A stretch of DNA of 64,000 nucleotides from Streptomyces sp. NBC_00457 (GCF_036014015.1 NZ_CP107905.1:3906001-3970000); one strand, 5' to 3'; shown: positions 8,170-17,003, counted from the first letter of the stretch. Translations and numbers: made by a program. The notes: a model not told the origin generated them from the letters alone.

Positions 8170-8573
8170 GGAGGGCACGTGTGCGAGCGTACCTGGCGGT
8201 TTGTACGGCTCTGAAATGTACGGCTCCCATACGAGCCTGCGTACGGCCCCGGAGACACCCGCGGGCCGCGGCGCCTGAGAGGGACCCTCAACCCTCCCGG
8301 CACCGCAGCCCGGAGCAGCATCGGCCGTGGGGTGTGCGGTCCCGGTCGGCCGAAGGATGAGGAGCCGGGGCAGTCAGGGCAGAGAGCTCCGGTTCCTCGT
8401 CCGCCTTCCTGTGCGGGGAAGACGGAGGCTCTAGTGAAGCGCGCCGTGCTTGATACGCACTTGAGTTTCCCTACGCATTGTGGACTAGACCACTATCCAT
8501 GTCCATGCATCGGGAGCTGTTTTGTTGTTGGACCCTGTGCGTTGTTGGCGCTTCGCAGCCTAACCCGCTCGGG
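8170..8573. other. 404-bp intergenic region with an isolated dre site
   Basis: Between the kinase start and the tetR stop no convincing gene is seen. A short frame from ATG 8499 is Cys-rich at first but then runs antisense through tetR. The only clear signal is the DasR-type site at 8479-8494. The left part holds short GC-rich inverted repeats of uncertain meaning. Confidence 0.4.
8479..8494 (+). promoter_or_regulatory. Putative DasR operator (dre), not next to an amino-sugar gene
   Basis: TGTGGACTAGACCACT matches 13 of 16 positions of the dre consensus ACTGGTCTAGACCACT, including the CTAGACCACT half. It lies 310 bp upstream of the kinase start and just past the 3' end of tetR. Confidence 0.6.
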
Positions 8574-9215
8574 CTACGCGCGGGGCCAGATGGCCATGGC
8601 AATTTCCGCGAGCGCTTCCAGTTCCTCCCGGCTCGCGCCGTCGCGCGCCTGCTGGGACATGCCCTGGATCATCGCGCCCGTATGCCGGGCGAGCGCGGCG
8701 GCGTCGGTGCCGGCCGGGAGTTCACCTGCGGCGATGCCCGCTCTGATACGGCCCTCGATGGCGGCGATGTTGGCGTTGCGCCGGTCGCACAGGAACGCCT
8801 CCACCTCGGGATTGCTGCAGTTGGTCGCCGCATGGACGACCAGACATCCGTGCGGGAGGCCGGGTTCCGTGTACTTCGCGGCGGCTTCCCGCAGCATGCG
8901 GGCGACAGCGGCCCGGGCGGTGGGTTCCTCGGCGAGGGCTCGGTCGCTGAAGGATCCGTACCGCGTGCCGTACTCGCTGACGACCTCCGCGAAGAGCGCC
9001 TGCTTGTCGCCGAACGCCGCGTACAGGCTGGGGGCGCCGATGCCCATCACGCGGGTGAGGTCGGAGACGGAGGTCGCCTCATAGCCGTGCTCCCAGAAGG
9101 CCATGATCGCCTTCTCGAGCGCGGTTTCCCGGTCGAAGGAGCGGGGGCGGCCACGCGCCCTGCCCTTCGTCCTCACCTGCTCGCCGGTCTCCTCGATTCC
9201 CACCATGGGGTTCAT
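8574..9215 (-). CDS. TetR/AcrR-family transcriptional regulator
   Basis: A 213-residue one-component regulator. The N-terminal helix-turn-helix lies around residues 25-70 (ALEKAIMAFWEHGYEATSVS then MGIGAPSLYAAFGDKQALF), and the C-terminal ligand-binding domain follows. The AT-rich stretch before the start contains one copy of a repeated palindrome (9220-9231), and a second copy lies before the divergent SDR gene, so it probably represses both. Start choice: ATG 9215, with ATG 9206 as the alternative; neither has a good Shine-Dalgarno sequence. The ligand is unknown but is probably related to the SDR substrate. Confidence 0.88.
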   Translation of the reverse strand: MNPMVGIEETGEQVRTKGRARGRPRSFDRETALEKAIMAFWEHGYEATSVSDLTRVMGIGAPSLYAAFGDKQALFAEVVSEYGTRYGSFSDRALAEEPTARAAVARMLREAAAKYTEPGLPHGCLVVHAATNCSNPEVEAFLCDRRNANIAAIEGRIRAGIAAGELPAGTDAAALARHTGAMIQGMSQQARDGASREELEALAEIAMAIWPRA

Positions 9216-9219
9216 TTTA

Positions 9220-9237
9220 TAGCGGGTGCTAGAGAAA
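9220..9237 (+). promoter_or_regulatory. Probable TetR operator, copy 1
   Basis: TAGCGGGTGCTAGAGAAA: a TAGC-N4-GCTA palindrome plus GAGAAA tail, five bases from the tetR ATG. Confidence 0.55.
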
Positions 9238-9266
9238 TGTCGGCGGGGTGTTGTACGGTCTTTTTG

Positions 9267-9284
9267 TAGCGATCACTAGACAAA
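9267..9284 (+). promoter_or_regulatory. Probable TetR operator, copy 2
   Basis: TAGCGATCACTAGACAAA: near-palindrome TAGCGATCACTA plus GACAAA tail, in direct orientation 47 bp after copy 1 and 17 bp before the SDR start at 9302. Confidence 0.55.
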
Positions 9285-9301
9285 CGTGAGGGGGCGTCGA
9301 C

Positions 9302-10054
9302 ATGGGCGTGCTTGCCGGCAGGACGGCACTGGTGACGGGCGCGAGCAGGGGGATCGGGCGAGGGATCGCCGAGCGGCTGGGGCGTGACGGGGCGAGGGTC
9401 GCGGTGCACTACGGCAGGAGCGAGGCGGCCGCGAAGGAGACGGTCGCCGCGATCGAGGCGGCGGGCGGCTCGGCGTTCGCGATCGGCGTCGAGCTGGGGC
9501 TGCCGGGGGACGCGGAGGCGTTGTGGGAGGAGTTCGACCGGCACGCGGACGGGCTGGACATTCTGGTGAACAACGCCGGGATCGGTGCGTCCCGGCCGAT
9601 CGGGGAGATCGACGAGGAGGAGTACGACCGGGTCTTCGCGGTCAATGTGAAGGCACCGTTCTTCATCGCCAAGCACGGCCTGGCGCGGCTGCGCGACGGC
9701 GGACGGGTCATCAACATCTCGTCGGGACTGGCCCGGACCGCGGCGATGCCGAACAACATGGCGTACGCCATGACGAAGGGCGCCCTCGACGTCTTCTCCC
9801 GCGACCTGTCCAAGGTGCTGGGCTCGCGGAACATCACGGTGAACTCGGTGGCGCCGGGGATCATCGACACCGACAACACGTATGAGCTGCTGCATGCGAG
9901 CGAGGAGGCGTGGGGCGAGGCAGCGGCGATATCCGCGCTCGGGCGCGTGGGTGAGACGGCCGATGTGGCGGAAGTGGTGGCGTTTCTGGCGTCCGAGGGG
10001 GGACGGTGGGTGACCGGGAGCTGGGTGGATGCGACGGGGGGTTCGCTGACCTGA
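9302..10054 (+). CDS. SDR-family oxidoreductase
   Basis: A classical short-chain dehydrogenase of 250 residues. TGASRGIGRGIA near residue 12 is the glycine-rich NAD(P) motif, NNAG follows strand 4, NISSGLARTAAMPNNMAYAMTKGA holds the catalytic Ser-Tyr-Lys triad, and the C-terminus ends in the usual ASEGGRWVTGSWVDATGG loop. It reduces or oxidises a carbonyl/alcohol pair with NADP(H) or NAD(H) in the cytoplasm; the substrate is unknown. The ATG has a good ribosome binding site (GAGGGGGCG). It is divergent from, and probably repressed by, the TetR protein at 8574-9215. Confidence 0.9.
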   Translation: MGVLAGRTALVTGASRGIGRGIAERLGRDGARVAVHYGRSEAAAKETVAAIEAAGGSAFAIGVELGLPGDAEALWEEFDRHADGLDILVNNAGIGASRPIGEIDEEEYDRVFAVNVKAPFFIAKHGLARLRDGGRVINISSGLARTAAMPNNMAYAMTKGALDVFSRDLSKVLGSRNITVNSVAPGIIDTDNTYELLHASEEAWGEAAAISALGRVGETADVAEVVAFLASEGGRWVTGSWVDATGGSLT

Positions 10055-10108
10055 GGGACGGCCGCCGATGCTCCGGATCACCTGGGACACAAGGCCCCTC
10101 TCTGTTAG

Positions 10109-10124
10109 ATTGGTCTAAACCACA
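10109..10124 (+). promoter_or_regulatory. DasR operator (dre) of nagB
   Basis: ATTGGTCTAAACCACA lies 51 bp before the nagB start and matches the dre consensus in 13 of 16 positions, with both TGGT and ACCA half-sites intact. nagB is a known DasR target in Streptomyces. Confidence 0.85.
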
Positions 10125-10174
10125 TAGCCCCTTCGGGTCCCCCAGAGCCCTCTTCTCAGATCGGCAGGCCCAGC

Positions 10175-10960
10175 GTGGAAGTTGTCATCGTTCCGGACGC
10201 CAAGGCGGGTGGCGAGCTGATCGCCGAGGCCATGGCGCAACTCCTGCGGCGCAAGCCCGATGCCCTGCTCGGCGTGGCCACCGGGTCGACGCCGCTGCCC
10301 ATCTATGAGGCGCTGGCCGCCAAGGTGAAGTCCGGTGCCGTGGATGCCTCTCGGGCGCGGATCGCCCAGCTCGACGAGTACGTGGGGCTGCCGGCCGAGC
10401 ATCCGGAGTCGTACCGCTCGGTGCTGCGGCGGGAGGTGCTGGAGCCGCTGGGGCTCGGGATGGACGCGTTCATGGGGCCGGACGGTACGGCTGAGGACGT
10501 GCAGGGGGCGTGCGAGGCGTATGACGCCGCGTTGGGCGCCGCCGGTGGGGTGGATCTGCAGTTGCTCGGGATCGGGACGGACGGGCACATCGGGTTCAAC
10601 GAGCCGTGCTCGTCGCTGGCCTCACGGACTCGGATCAAGACGTTGACCGAGCAGACGCGGGTGGACAACGCGCGGTTCTTTGACGGGGACATCGAGCAGG
10701 TGCCGCATCACGTCATCACTCAGGGGATCGGGACGATCCTTGAGGCTCGGCATCTGGTGCTGCTTGCCACGGGTGAGGGGAAGGCGGATGCGGTGGCGGC
10801 GACGGTGGAGGGGCCGGTTGCCGCGGTGTGTCCGGCGTCGGCGTTGCAGTTGCATCCGCATGCGACGGTTGTTGTGGATGAGGGGGCCGCGTCGAAGTTG
10901 AAGCTGGGGGATTACTTTCGGCATACGTTTGCCAATAAGCCGGAGTGGCAGGGGATCTGA
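10175..10960 (+). CDS. nagB: Glucosamine-6-phosphate deaminase
   Basis: The 261-residue enzyme converts glucosamine-6-phosphate to fructose-6-phosphate and ammonia, the last step that feeds N-acetylglucosamine into glycolysis. Residues 130-145 read LLGIGTDGHIGFNEP, with Asp136, His138 and Glu143 spaced like the catalytic relay of the E. coli enzyme. GVATGSTPLPIYEAL near residue 33 is the phosphate-binding loop. The GTG at 10175 is chosen since the DNA before it contains the dre site. Being next to dasABCD-dasR it completes the chitin-sugar catabolic locus, and the dre predicts repression by DasR relieved by glucosamine-6-phosphate. Confidence 0.95.
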   Translation: MEVVIVPDAKAGGELIAEAMAQLLRRKPDALLGVATGSTPLPIYEALAAKVKSGAVDASRARIAQLDEYVGLPAEHPESYRSVLRREVLEPLGLGMDAFMGPDGTAEDVQGACEAYDAALGAAGGVDLQLLGIGTDGHIGFNEPCSSLASRTRIKTLTEQTRVDNARFFDGDIEQVPHHVITQGIGTILEARHLVLLATGEGKADAVAATVEGPVAAVCPASALQLHPHATVVVDEGAASKLKLGDYFRHTFANKPEWQGI

Positions 10961-10999
10961 GCGTCTGCCGGGTTCGGTTTCTGACCAGGTGCGGCGCCG

Positions 11000-11058
11000 T
11001 CGTGGCTTGTCGCGCCCACGCGGCGGAGCCGCAAATTGATACAGCCCCGCGCCCCTGA
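11000..11058 (-). repeat. Interspersed 3'-end repeat, long form (copy B)
   Basis: Read on the minus strand it runs GGGGCGCGGGGCTGTATC, then TTTGCGGCTCCGCCGCGTGG, then GCGCGAC. The outer blocks equal those of the short form; the inner part replaces AACT with about 29 bases that hold their own hairpin (GCGGCTCCGCCGC). It sits 40 bp after nagB. Confidence 0.75.
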
Positions 11059-11066
11059 GTACAGAC

Positions 11067-11098
11067 AGGCGCCGGTCCCTGTCCAGGAACCGGCGCCT
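11067..11098. terminator. Bidirectional hairpin between nagB and dasD
   Basis: AGGCGCCGGT at 11067-11076 pairs with ACCGGCGCCT at 11089-11098, a 10-bp perfect stem between convergent genes. Confidence 0.75.
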
Positions 11099-11113
11099 TC
11101 GTCCTCGTACTCC

Positions 11114-12598
11114 TCACACTCCCGCTATGACCTCCGCCGCCGCCCGTCCGCACACCCGTGCCGCCCCGTGCGTCGCGATGTGCAGGGCGCCCCTCGGGGT
11201 TGCCTGGGGTACGCCCATTTCGACCACGATGGTGTCGGGGCGTTCCTGTAGCAGCGTGTCGAGGGCCTCTGACATCCAGGTGTGGCGGTGTTCGTCGCGG
11301 ACGACGGCGATGATGCGGTGGCCGTTCGCTGCGGCGAGGGCCTTGGGGGCTGCCTCGTCGCCTGTGAAGCTGCCTGTTTCCGTGCCGGGGAGCAGGCGGG
11401 TCAGTTCTGCGGCGACGCCCCAGGGGGTTTCGTCGCCGACGGCTATGTTCGCGACCGGGGTGAAGGCGGCTACGTAGGGGGCCTTGGTGAGGGGGGCGTA
11501 GGGCTCCGCGGCCGTCACTGTCAGGGCGCGGCGGGCCGCGATGAGGCCGATGTCTCCTCGGGGCTCGCCCGTGGTCCTCGTCGGGGCCTCGGACGTCCAG
11601 TGGGCCAGCGCGCGGACGCGTTGTGCCGCGTCCGCCAGGCGTTCCTCGGGGAGTTGGCCCGAGCGGACGGCTGAGACGAGGGCGTCGCGCAGGCGGCGTA
11701 CCGTCTCGTCGTCCGCGAGGCCGCCGCCCACGCAGATCGCGTCGGCGCCGGCGGCGATGGCGAGGACGCTGCCGCGTTCGATGCCGTAGGCGGCGGCGAT
11801 GGCCTGCATCTCCATGCCGTCGGTGACGATCAGGCCGTCGTAGCCGAGCCGGCCGCGCAGCAACTCCGTCAGGACCGGGCGGGAGAGGGTGGCCGGGCGG
11901 TCCGGGTCCAGGGCCGGAACCAGGATGTGAGCGCTCATCACCGCGCGGGTACCGGCGGCGATGGCGGCGCGGAACGGGGAGAGTTCGCGGGACGACAGCA
12001 CCGAGGCGTCGGCGTCGATGCGGGGCATCGCGTGGTGGGAGTCGACCGCGGTGTCGCCGTGGCCCGGGAAGTGCTTGGTGCAGGCCGCGACTCCGGCCGA
12101 CTGGAGGCCGGTGACGTAGGCGGCGGTGTGGCGGGCGACGAGGTCCGTGTCGGCGCCGAAGGAGCGGACGCCGATGACCGGGTTGGAGGGGTTGGAGTTC
12201 ACGTCGGCGGACGGCGCCCAGTTGAGGTTCACTCCGCACTCGGCGAGACGGCGGCCGAGTTCGTACGCCACCTCCTCGGTGAGCGAGACGTCGTCGACCG
12301 CGCCCAGCGCATGGTTGCCGGGGAACGAGGAACCGGTCCGCACCTCCAGGCGGGTGACATCGCCGCCCTCCTCGTCGATCGCGACCAGCACATCGTCGCG
12401 TTCGGCGCGCAACTGGGCGGTGAGTGCGGCCAGTTGGTCGGGGGAGGCGATGTTGCGGCCGAACAGGCCGACGGAGGCCAGGCCCTCGCCGAGGCGGCGC
12501 AGCAGCCAGTCGGGGGCGGTGGTGCCCGGGAAGCCGGGCTGGAGGACAGTCAGCGCATCGCGCGTCAGGGTGTCGGTGCCGCTGGCGAATGTCGTCAT
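11114..12598 (-). CDS. dasD: Beta-N-acetylglucosaminidase, glycoside hydrolase family 3 (DasD)
   Basis: A 494-residue GH3 enzyme with no signal peptide, so it acts inside the cell on the chitobiose imported by DasABC. KHFPGHGDT at 175-183 with the following His pair (DSHH) is the NagZ-type acid/base loop, and Asp260 in LIVTDGMEM is the predicted nucleophile. A second, smaller C-terminal domain completes the family fold. It starts 9 bp after the dasC stop, so it is the last gene of the dasABCD unit. The name follows the S. coelicolor DasD enzyme found in the same position. Confidence 0.9.
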   Translation of the reverse strand: MTTFASGTDTLTRDALTVLQPGFPGTTAPDWLLRRLGEGLASVGLFGRNIASPDQLAALTAQLRAERDDVLVAIDEEGGDVTRLEVRTGSSFPGNHALGAVDDVSLTEEVAYELGRRLAECGVNLNWAPSADVNSNPSNPVIGVRSFGADTDLVARHTAAYVTGLQSAGVAACTKHFPGHGDTAVDSHHAMPRIDADASVLSSRELSPFRAAIAAGTRAVMSAHILVPALDPDRPATLSRPVLTELLRGRLGYDGLIVTDGMEMQAIAAAYGIERGSVLAIAAGADAICVGGGLADDETVRRLRDALVSAVRSGQLPEERLADAAQRVRALAHWTSEAPTRTTGEPRGDIGLIAARRALTVTAAEPYAPLTKAPYVAAFTPVANIAVGDETPWGVAAELTRLLPGTETGSFTGDEAAPKALAAANGHRIIAVVRDEHRHTWMSEALDTLLQERPDTIVVEMGVPQATPRGALHIATHGAARVCGRAAAEVIAGV

Positions 12599-12607
12599 CG
12601 GGTGGCG

Positions 12608-13438
12608 TTATCCCTTCACGGCGCCGGCCGTCAGGCCGCTGACAGCCCTGCGTTGCAGGAAGACGAAGAGGATCAGGATCGGGATGGCGAAGAGCGAGGA
12701 CGCCGCCATCGTCGCGCCCCAGTCGTTGCCGAAGGCGGTCTGGAAGCTGGACAGCCACAGGGGCAGGGTCTGGGCCTCGGTCTCCTTGTTCAGCACCAGG
12801 ACCAGGGGGAATTCATTCCATGCGGTGATGAAGCCGAAGAGTGAGGTGGACATCAGGCCGGGGGCCAGCAGCGGAAGAATCACCTTGCGGAACGCCTGGG
12901 CGCGGGTGCAGCCGTCGACCATCGCGGCCTCTTCCAGGTCCCGGGGCACGGCGGCGACGAAGCCACGCAGGGTCAGGATGGTGAAGGGCAGGATCATCAT
13001 CATGTAGAAGACCGTCAGCGGCACGAGGCTGTTCAGCATCGACGCGTCCCGCACGATCATGTACATCGCGATGATCATGACTTCCCAGGGCGCCATCTGG
13101 GCCAGCATGAAGCCGATGACGAAGCCGCGCCGCCCCCTGAACCGCATCCGGGCGAGGGCGAAGGCGCCCGCGAGCGCGATGACCAGGGACAGAGCGACTG
13201 CGCACAGCGTGACGATCAGCGAGTTGGTGACGTACGTCCAGAAGTGGTCGACGCCCGTTGCCGTCTTGAAGTGCTCGAGGGTGATGTCCGTCGGGAACCA
13301 GACCGGGGTCTCCGAGATGATGTCGCCGGTCGGCTTGAAAGCCGTGGAGAACATCCAGTACACGGGGAAGACGAAGCCGATGAACAGGACGACGGCCGTG
13401 ACGTTGGGCCACAGGCGGCCGAAGAGCGAGCGGTTCAC
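12608..13438 (-). CDS. dasC: Chitobiose ABC transporter, permease DasC
   Basis: A 276-residue permease of the carbohydrate (CUT1, MalG-like) type with six membrane helices. The cytoplasmic EAA loop reads EEAAMVDGCTRAQAFRKVIL around residue 175, and contacts the ATPase. The ATPase itself is not encoded here; in Streptomyces such systems share the ATPase MsiK. GTG 13438 overlaps the dasB stop (GTGA), so the two permeases are translated together. It forms the heterodimeric channel with DasB. Confidence 0.93.
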   Translation of the reverse strand: MNRSLFGRLWPNVTAVVLFIGFVFPVYWMFSTAFKPTGDIISETPVWFPTDITLEHFKTATGVDHFWTYVTNSLIVTLCAVALSLVIALAGAFALARMRFRGRRGFVIGFMLAQMAPWEVMIIAMYMIVRDASMLNSLVPLTVFYMMMILPFTILTLRGFVAAVPRDLEEAAMVDGCTRAQAFRKVILPLLAPGLMSTSLFGFITAWNEFPLVLVLNKETEAQTLPLWLSSFQTAFGNDWGATMAASSLFAIPILILFVFLQRRAVSGLTAGAVKG

Positions 13439-14421
13439 AGCTCGTCCTCCTCTTGCTTGAGCACGATCCGCAGGTAATAGGCGGTGAGGCCGAGCAGGAT
13501 CAGGATGGTCAGGACGGCGATCGCGGCGCCCATGCCGTAGTGCTGGTTGCCGACGCCCTCGATGTAGGCGTAGACGGGCAGGATCTCGGTGAGCCGGTCA
13601 GGGCCGCCGCCGTTGATGGTGAAGACCTGCACGAACGCCTTGAAGACCCAGATGATCTCCAGGAACGTCGTGGCGTAGAGGAAGGGGCGCAGGAAGGGGA
13701 GTGTGACGGTGGTGAAGCTCTTCCACGCGCCCGCGCCGTCGAGCGCCGCGGCCTCGTAGAGCTCACCGGGAATGGTGGTGGTGGCCGCGTACAGATTGAT
13801 CGCGACGAACGGGATCGACATCCAGACGATCAGCACGGTCACCACGAAGAACGTCGACATCTGGCTGCTGGTCCAGCTGTAGTCGGCCATGGAGTGCCAA
13901 CCCAGCTTGTCCAGGACCCAGTTGACGACGCCGAAGCGCTGCGCGAACAGCCACTGGTAGACGGTGGTCCCGGCGACCACGGGCATCGCCCAGGCCAGCA
14001 CGAGCCCGATCATCAGGGTGACCCGCATCCGGTTGCCGAGGCGGGCGAGCAGCATGCCGACCAGCGCGCCGAGGACCATGATCAGGACGACGTTGACCGC
14101 CGTGAACAGGATCGAGCGCAGGGTGACGCGCCAGAAGTCCTCCCCGGTGAGGACCTCTTTGTAGTTGTCGATGCCGTTCCACTCGGTGACGTGCTGGATC
14201 AGCTGCGCCATGTTGAGGTTCTGGAACGACAGCAGGACGTCCTTCAGCAGCGGCCAGCCGAGCAGGAGCACGGTGGCCACGCAGGCCGGCAGCAGCAACA
14301 GATACGGCGTGAGCGCTCCGGCGCGCGACGCGGCTCGGGGTCCGGCGGACCCGCTCTTGGCCCTCTTGACCACGTCCACCGGACCGGAGGGCGGCCGTTC
14401 GGTATCGGTCTGCACGGTCAT
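13435..14421 (-). CDS. dasB: Chitobiose ABC transporter, permease DasB
   Basis: A 328-residue MalF-like permease. A polar N-terminal tail of about 35 residues precedes six membrane helices, and the EAA loop reads YEAAALDGAGAWKSFTTVTL. ATG 14421 is chosen because upstream in-frame codons run into the hairpin behind dasA. It pairs with DasC. A strong hairpin at 14457-14485 separates it from dasA and probably lowers its expression compared with the binding protein. Confidence 0.93.
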   Translation of the reverse strand: MTVQTDTERPPSGPVDVVKRAKSGSAGPRAASRAGALTPYLLLLPACVATVLLLGWPLLKDVLLSFQNLNMAQLIQHVTEWNGIDNYKEVLTGEDFWRVTLRSILFTAVNVVLIMVLGALVGMLLARLGNRMRVTLMIGLVLAWAMPVVAGTTVYQWLFAQRFGVVNWVLDKLGWHSMADYSWTSSQMSTFFVVTVLIVWMSIPFVAINLYAATTTIPGELYEAAALDGAGAWKSFTTVTLPFLRPFLYATTFLEIIWVFKAFVQVFTINGGGPDRLTEILPVYAYIEGVGNQHYGMGAAIAVLTILILLGLTAYYLRIVLKQEEDEL

Positions 14422-14456
14422 GCTCGCGATCTCTCTTCTCGACCTGCCTGAACGGT

Positions 14457-14485
14457 GGGGGCGGGACCGTGACGGCCCCGCCCCC
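14457..14485. terminator. Intra-operon hairpin between dasA and dasB
   Basis: GGGGGCGGG at 14457-14465 pairs with CCCGCCCCC at 14477-14485. In binding-protein operons such a stem limits read-through or protects the upstream mRNA. Confidence 0.65.
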
Positions 14486-14492
14486 AGTGCCC

Positions 14493-15770
14493 TCACTGCT
14501 GCTGCGACAGGCGCTTGTTGAACTCGTCCTCGACCTGCGCCGCGGCATCGGCCGGGGACTTACCGTTCAGCACGGCGGTCATGTACGTCTTGATCGGGTT
14601 GGGCGCGTTCTCCACGGCGGCCCACTCCGGGATCAGCGGCGTGGTGCCACCGCCCGCGGCGGCCGGCGCGGCGGCCTCGGCGACGACGTTGCCCTTGAGG
14701 TTGGTCTGCAGCGACTCCTTGTTCGGGATGACGCCGTTGAGCTTGGCCAGCTGGCCCTCGTACTTGTCGGACAGGGCGATCTTCAGGAACTCCTTGGCGA
14801 GTTCCTGCTTCTCGCTGCCCGCGGCGACCGCGAGGTTGGAGCCGCCGAGGAAGACGCCCTCGGGCTTGTCGGCCGTGGCACCCGGGATGGTGAAGTAGCC
14901 GATGTCCTTCTCGATCTTCTTGTTGGCCTCGATCGCGATGCCGGCCTCCCAGCCCATCCCGATGAAGGCACCGACGTTGCCCTTGCCGAAGACCTCGCCC
15001 TGCTGCGGGGTGGCCTCGTCCTTGTCCTTGGGCGCCTTGGACAGCGCCTGGAACTTCTTGTACGTCTCCATGGCGGCGGCGACCTTCGGGTCGGCCAGGT
15101 TGGAGACGTACTTGTCGCCGTCCTTCTTCACCAGTTCGGCGCCCTCACCGATGGTCAGGCCGACGAAGTGGTACCAGTTCTGGCCGGGCAGGTAGATCGG
15201 CTCGGCGTCGGTCTTCTCGCCGATCTGCTTGAGGTCGGCGTAGAACTCGTCGCGGGTCTTGGGGGTGTCCTTGATGCCCGCCTCCGCCCAGACCTTCTTG
15301 TTGTAGAGGACGACGCGGTTGGCGAAGTACCACGGGGCGGCGTACTGCTTGCCGTCATAGATGGACGACTCGTTGAGCGCCTCGGTCCAGTCGGCGCCGA
15401 TCTCGGACTTCAGGTCGGCCAGGTCGGCGAGGCCGCCCGTCTTGGCGTAGGCCGGGGTCTGGGTGTTGCCGATCTCGAAGACGTCCGGCGGGTTCTCCTC
15501 CGACAGGGCGGTGGTCAGCTTCTGCTGGATGCCGTTCCACTGCTGGATCTCGAACTTGACCTTGGCCTTGGTCTGCTTCTCGAAGGCCGTGGCGACATCC
15601 TTCTGCCACTGATCGGGCGAGGAGCCGTCCATCACCCACACCGTGAGTGTCTGGCCCGCGTAGCCGTCCGCCGCGGTCTTGTCCCCGCCGTCGCCGTTGT
15701 CACTCCCGCACGCCGCGAGGGACACCATCATGCCCGCGATACCGATCGCGACTGTCAGCTTGCGCTTCAC
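14493..15770 (-). CDS. dasA: Chitobiose/N-acetylglucosamine-oligomer binding lipoprotein DasA
   Basis: A 425-residue extracellular solute-binding protein of family 1. The signal peptide ends in the lipobox VSLAAC with Cys21 as the lipid-modified residue, followed by a Gly/Asp-rich spacer. The mature part begins QTLTVWVMDGSSPDQWQK and has the alternating two-lobe pattern of maltose-binding-like proteins. GTG 15770 is supported by a strong ribosome binding site (GAGGAGGG). It captures chitobiose for DasBC. A dre site at 15825-15840 lies 55 bp upstream, so DasR represses it; dasA also affects sporulation in S. coelicolor. Confidence 0.95.
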   Translation of the reverse strand: MKRKLTVAIGIAGMMVSLAACGSDNGDGGDKTAADGYAGQTLTVWVMDGSSPDQWQKDVATAFEKQTKAKVKFEIQQWNGIQQKLTTALSEENPPDVFEIGNTQTPAYAKTGGLADLADLKSEIGADWTEALNESSIYDGKQYAAPWYFANRVVLYNKKVWAEAGIKDTPKTRDEFYADLKQIGEKTDAEPIYLPGQNWYHFVGLTIGEGAELVKKDGDKYVSNLADPKVAAAMETYKKFQALSKAPKDKDEATPQQGEVFGKGNVGAFIGMGWEAGIAIEANKKIEKDIGYFTIPGATADKPEGVFLGGSNLAVAAGSEKQELAKEFLKIALSDKYEGQLAKLNGVIPNKESLQTNLKGNVVAEAAAPAAAGGGTTPLIPEWAAVENAPNPIKTYMTAVLNGKSPADAAAQVEDEFNKRLSQQQ

Positions 15771-15824
15771 GCCACCCTCCTCAGGGATGCCCCCCCGTAC
15801 CGCCATCGGGGCCGGGACTGGACC

Positions 15825-15840
15825 AATGGTGTAGACCAGT
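15825..15840 (-). promoter_or_regulatory. DasR operator (dre) of dasA
   Basis: On the minus strand it reads ACTGGTCTACACCATT, the form known for dasA of S. coelicolor, with both half-sites intact. Confidence 0.85.
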
Positions 15841-15848
15841 ACCGGGAG

Positions 15849-15864
15849 CCTGGACCAGACCAAG
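15849..15864. promoter_or_regulatory. Possible second, weaker dre near dasA
   Basis: CCTGGACCAGACCAAG matches 11 of 16 consensus positions and begins 24 bp from the first dre. It may be a secondary DasR contact. Confidence 0.4.
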
Positions 15865-15972
15865 GCGCCTGTCAAGGGTGTTCGAAACGGCTCCGACCAG
15901 CCGTTATGCGACCTACATATGCAGGAACCTTTAAGTAAGAAGACAGCGAAATCAGCGCGCGCGGAGTACTGT

Positions 15973-15988
15973 CGTCCGCTAGACCACT
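15973..15988 (+). promoter_or_regulatory. Possible dre upstream of dasR, site 1
   Basis: CGTCCGCTAGACCACT keeps the right half CTAGACCACT exactly; 11 of 16 positions match. Confidence 0.5.
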
Positions 15989-15993
15989 TACTC

Positions 15994-16840
<847 letters not shown>

Positions 16841-16874
16841 AACGCCGGGCAGAGCGGGATCGGCTGGGGGTCCG

Positions 16875-16917
16875 GAGGCCGCGCGGCGGCAGCCGCACAT
16901 CGATGCAGCCCCGGGAC
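16875..16917 (-). repeat. Degenerate copy of the long interspersed repeat (copy C)
   Basis: GCGGCAGCCGCACATCGATG followed by CAGCCCCGGGAC resembles, with several changes, the minus-strand long form near 11030 (GCGGAGCCGCAAATTGATAC then AGCCCCGCG). It lies between the two copies of the dasR tail. Confidence 0.5.
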
Positions 16918-16925
16918 AATGCAGC

Positions 16926-16955
16926 GTGGCTCGGCTCAAGCGGCCCCAGGAATAA
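16926..16955 (+). repeat. Duplicate of the dasR 3' end, including stop codon
   Basis: These 30 bases match 16811-16840, the last ten codons of dasR, in 25 positions and in the same reading frame: the copy would encode VARLKRPQE and a TAA where dasR has VARLKRPAE and TAG. It has no start of its own and looks like a remnant of an insertion or slippage event. Confidence 0.75.
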
Positions 16956-16987
16956 GGGCCGTTCGTAGAGCGAACACCTGCACGCGG

Positions 16988-17003
16988 TGTAGCGCAGATC
17001 ACA
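16988..17003 (+). promoter_or_regulatory. Crp-like site upstream of cstA
   Basis: TGTAG-N6-TCACA; the right half AGATCACATT is identical to the strong E. coli Crp half-site. It ends 49 bp before the cstA start. Confidence 0.4.

Noticed and set aside
8499..9269. Cys-rich short peptide (MSMHRELFCCWTLCVV) as a possible cysteine-sensing leader peptide
   Set aside because: The frame continues antisense through tetR, has no downstream cysteine-related gene, and no ribosome binding site.
10660..10672. DnaA-box-like GTGGACAAC in nagB
   Set aside because: It is inside conserved coding sequence (codons for Val-Asp-Asn) and is imperfect.
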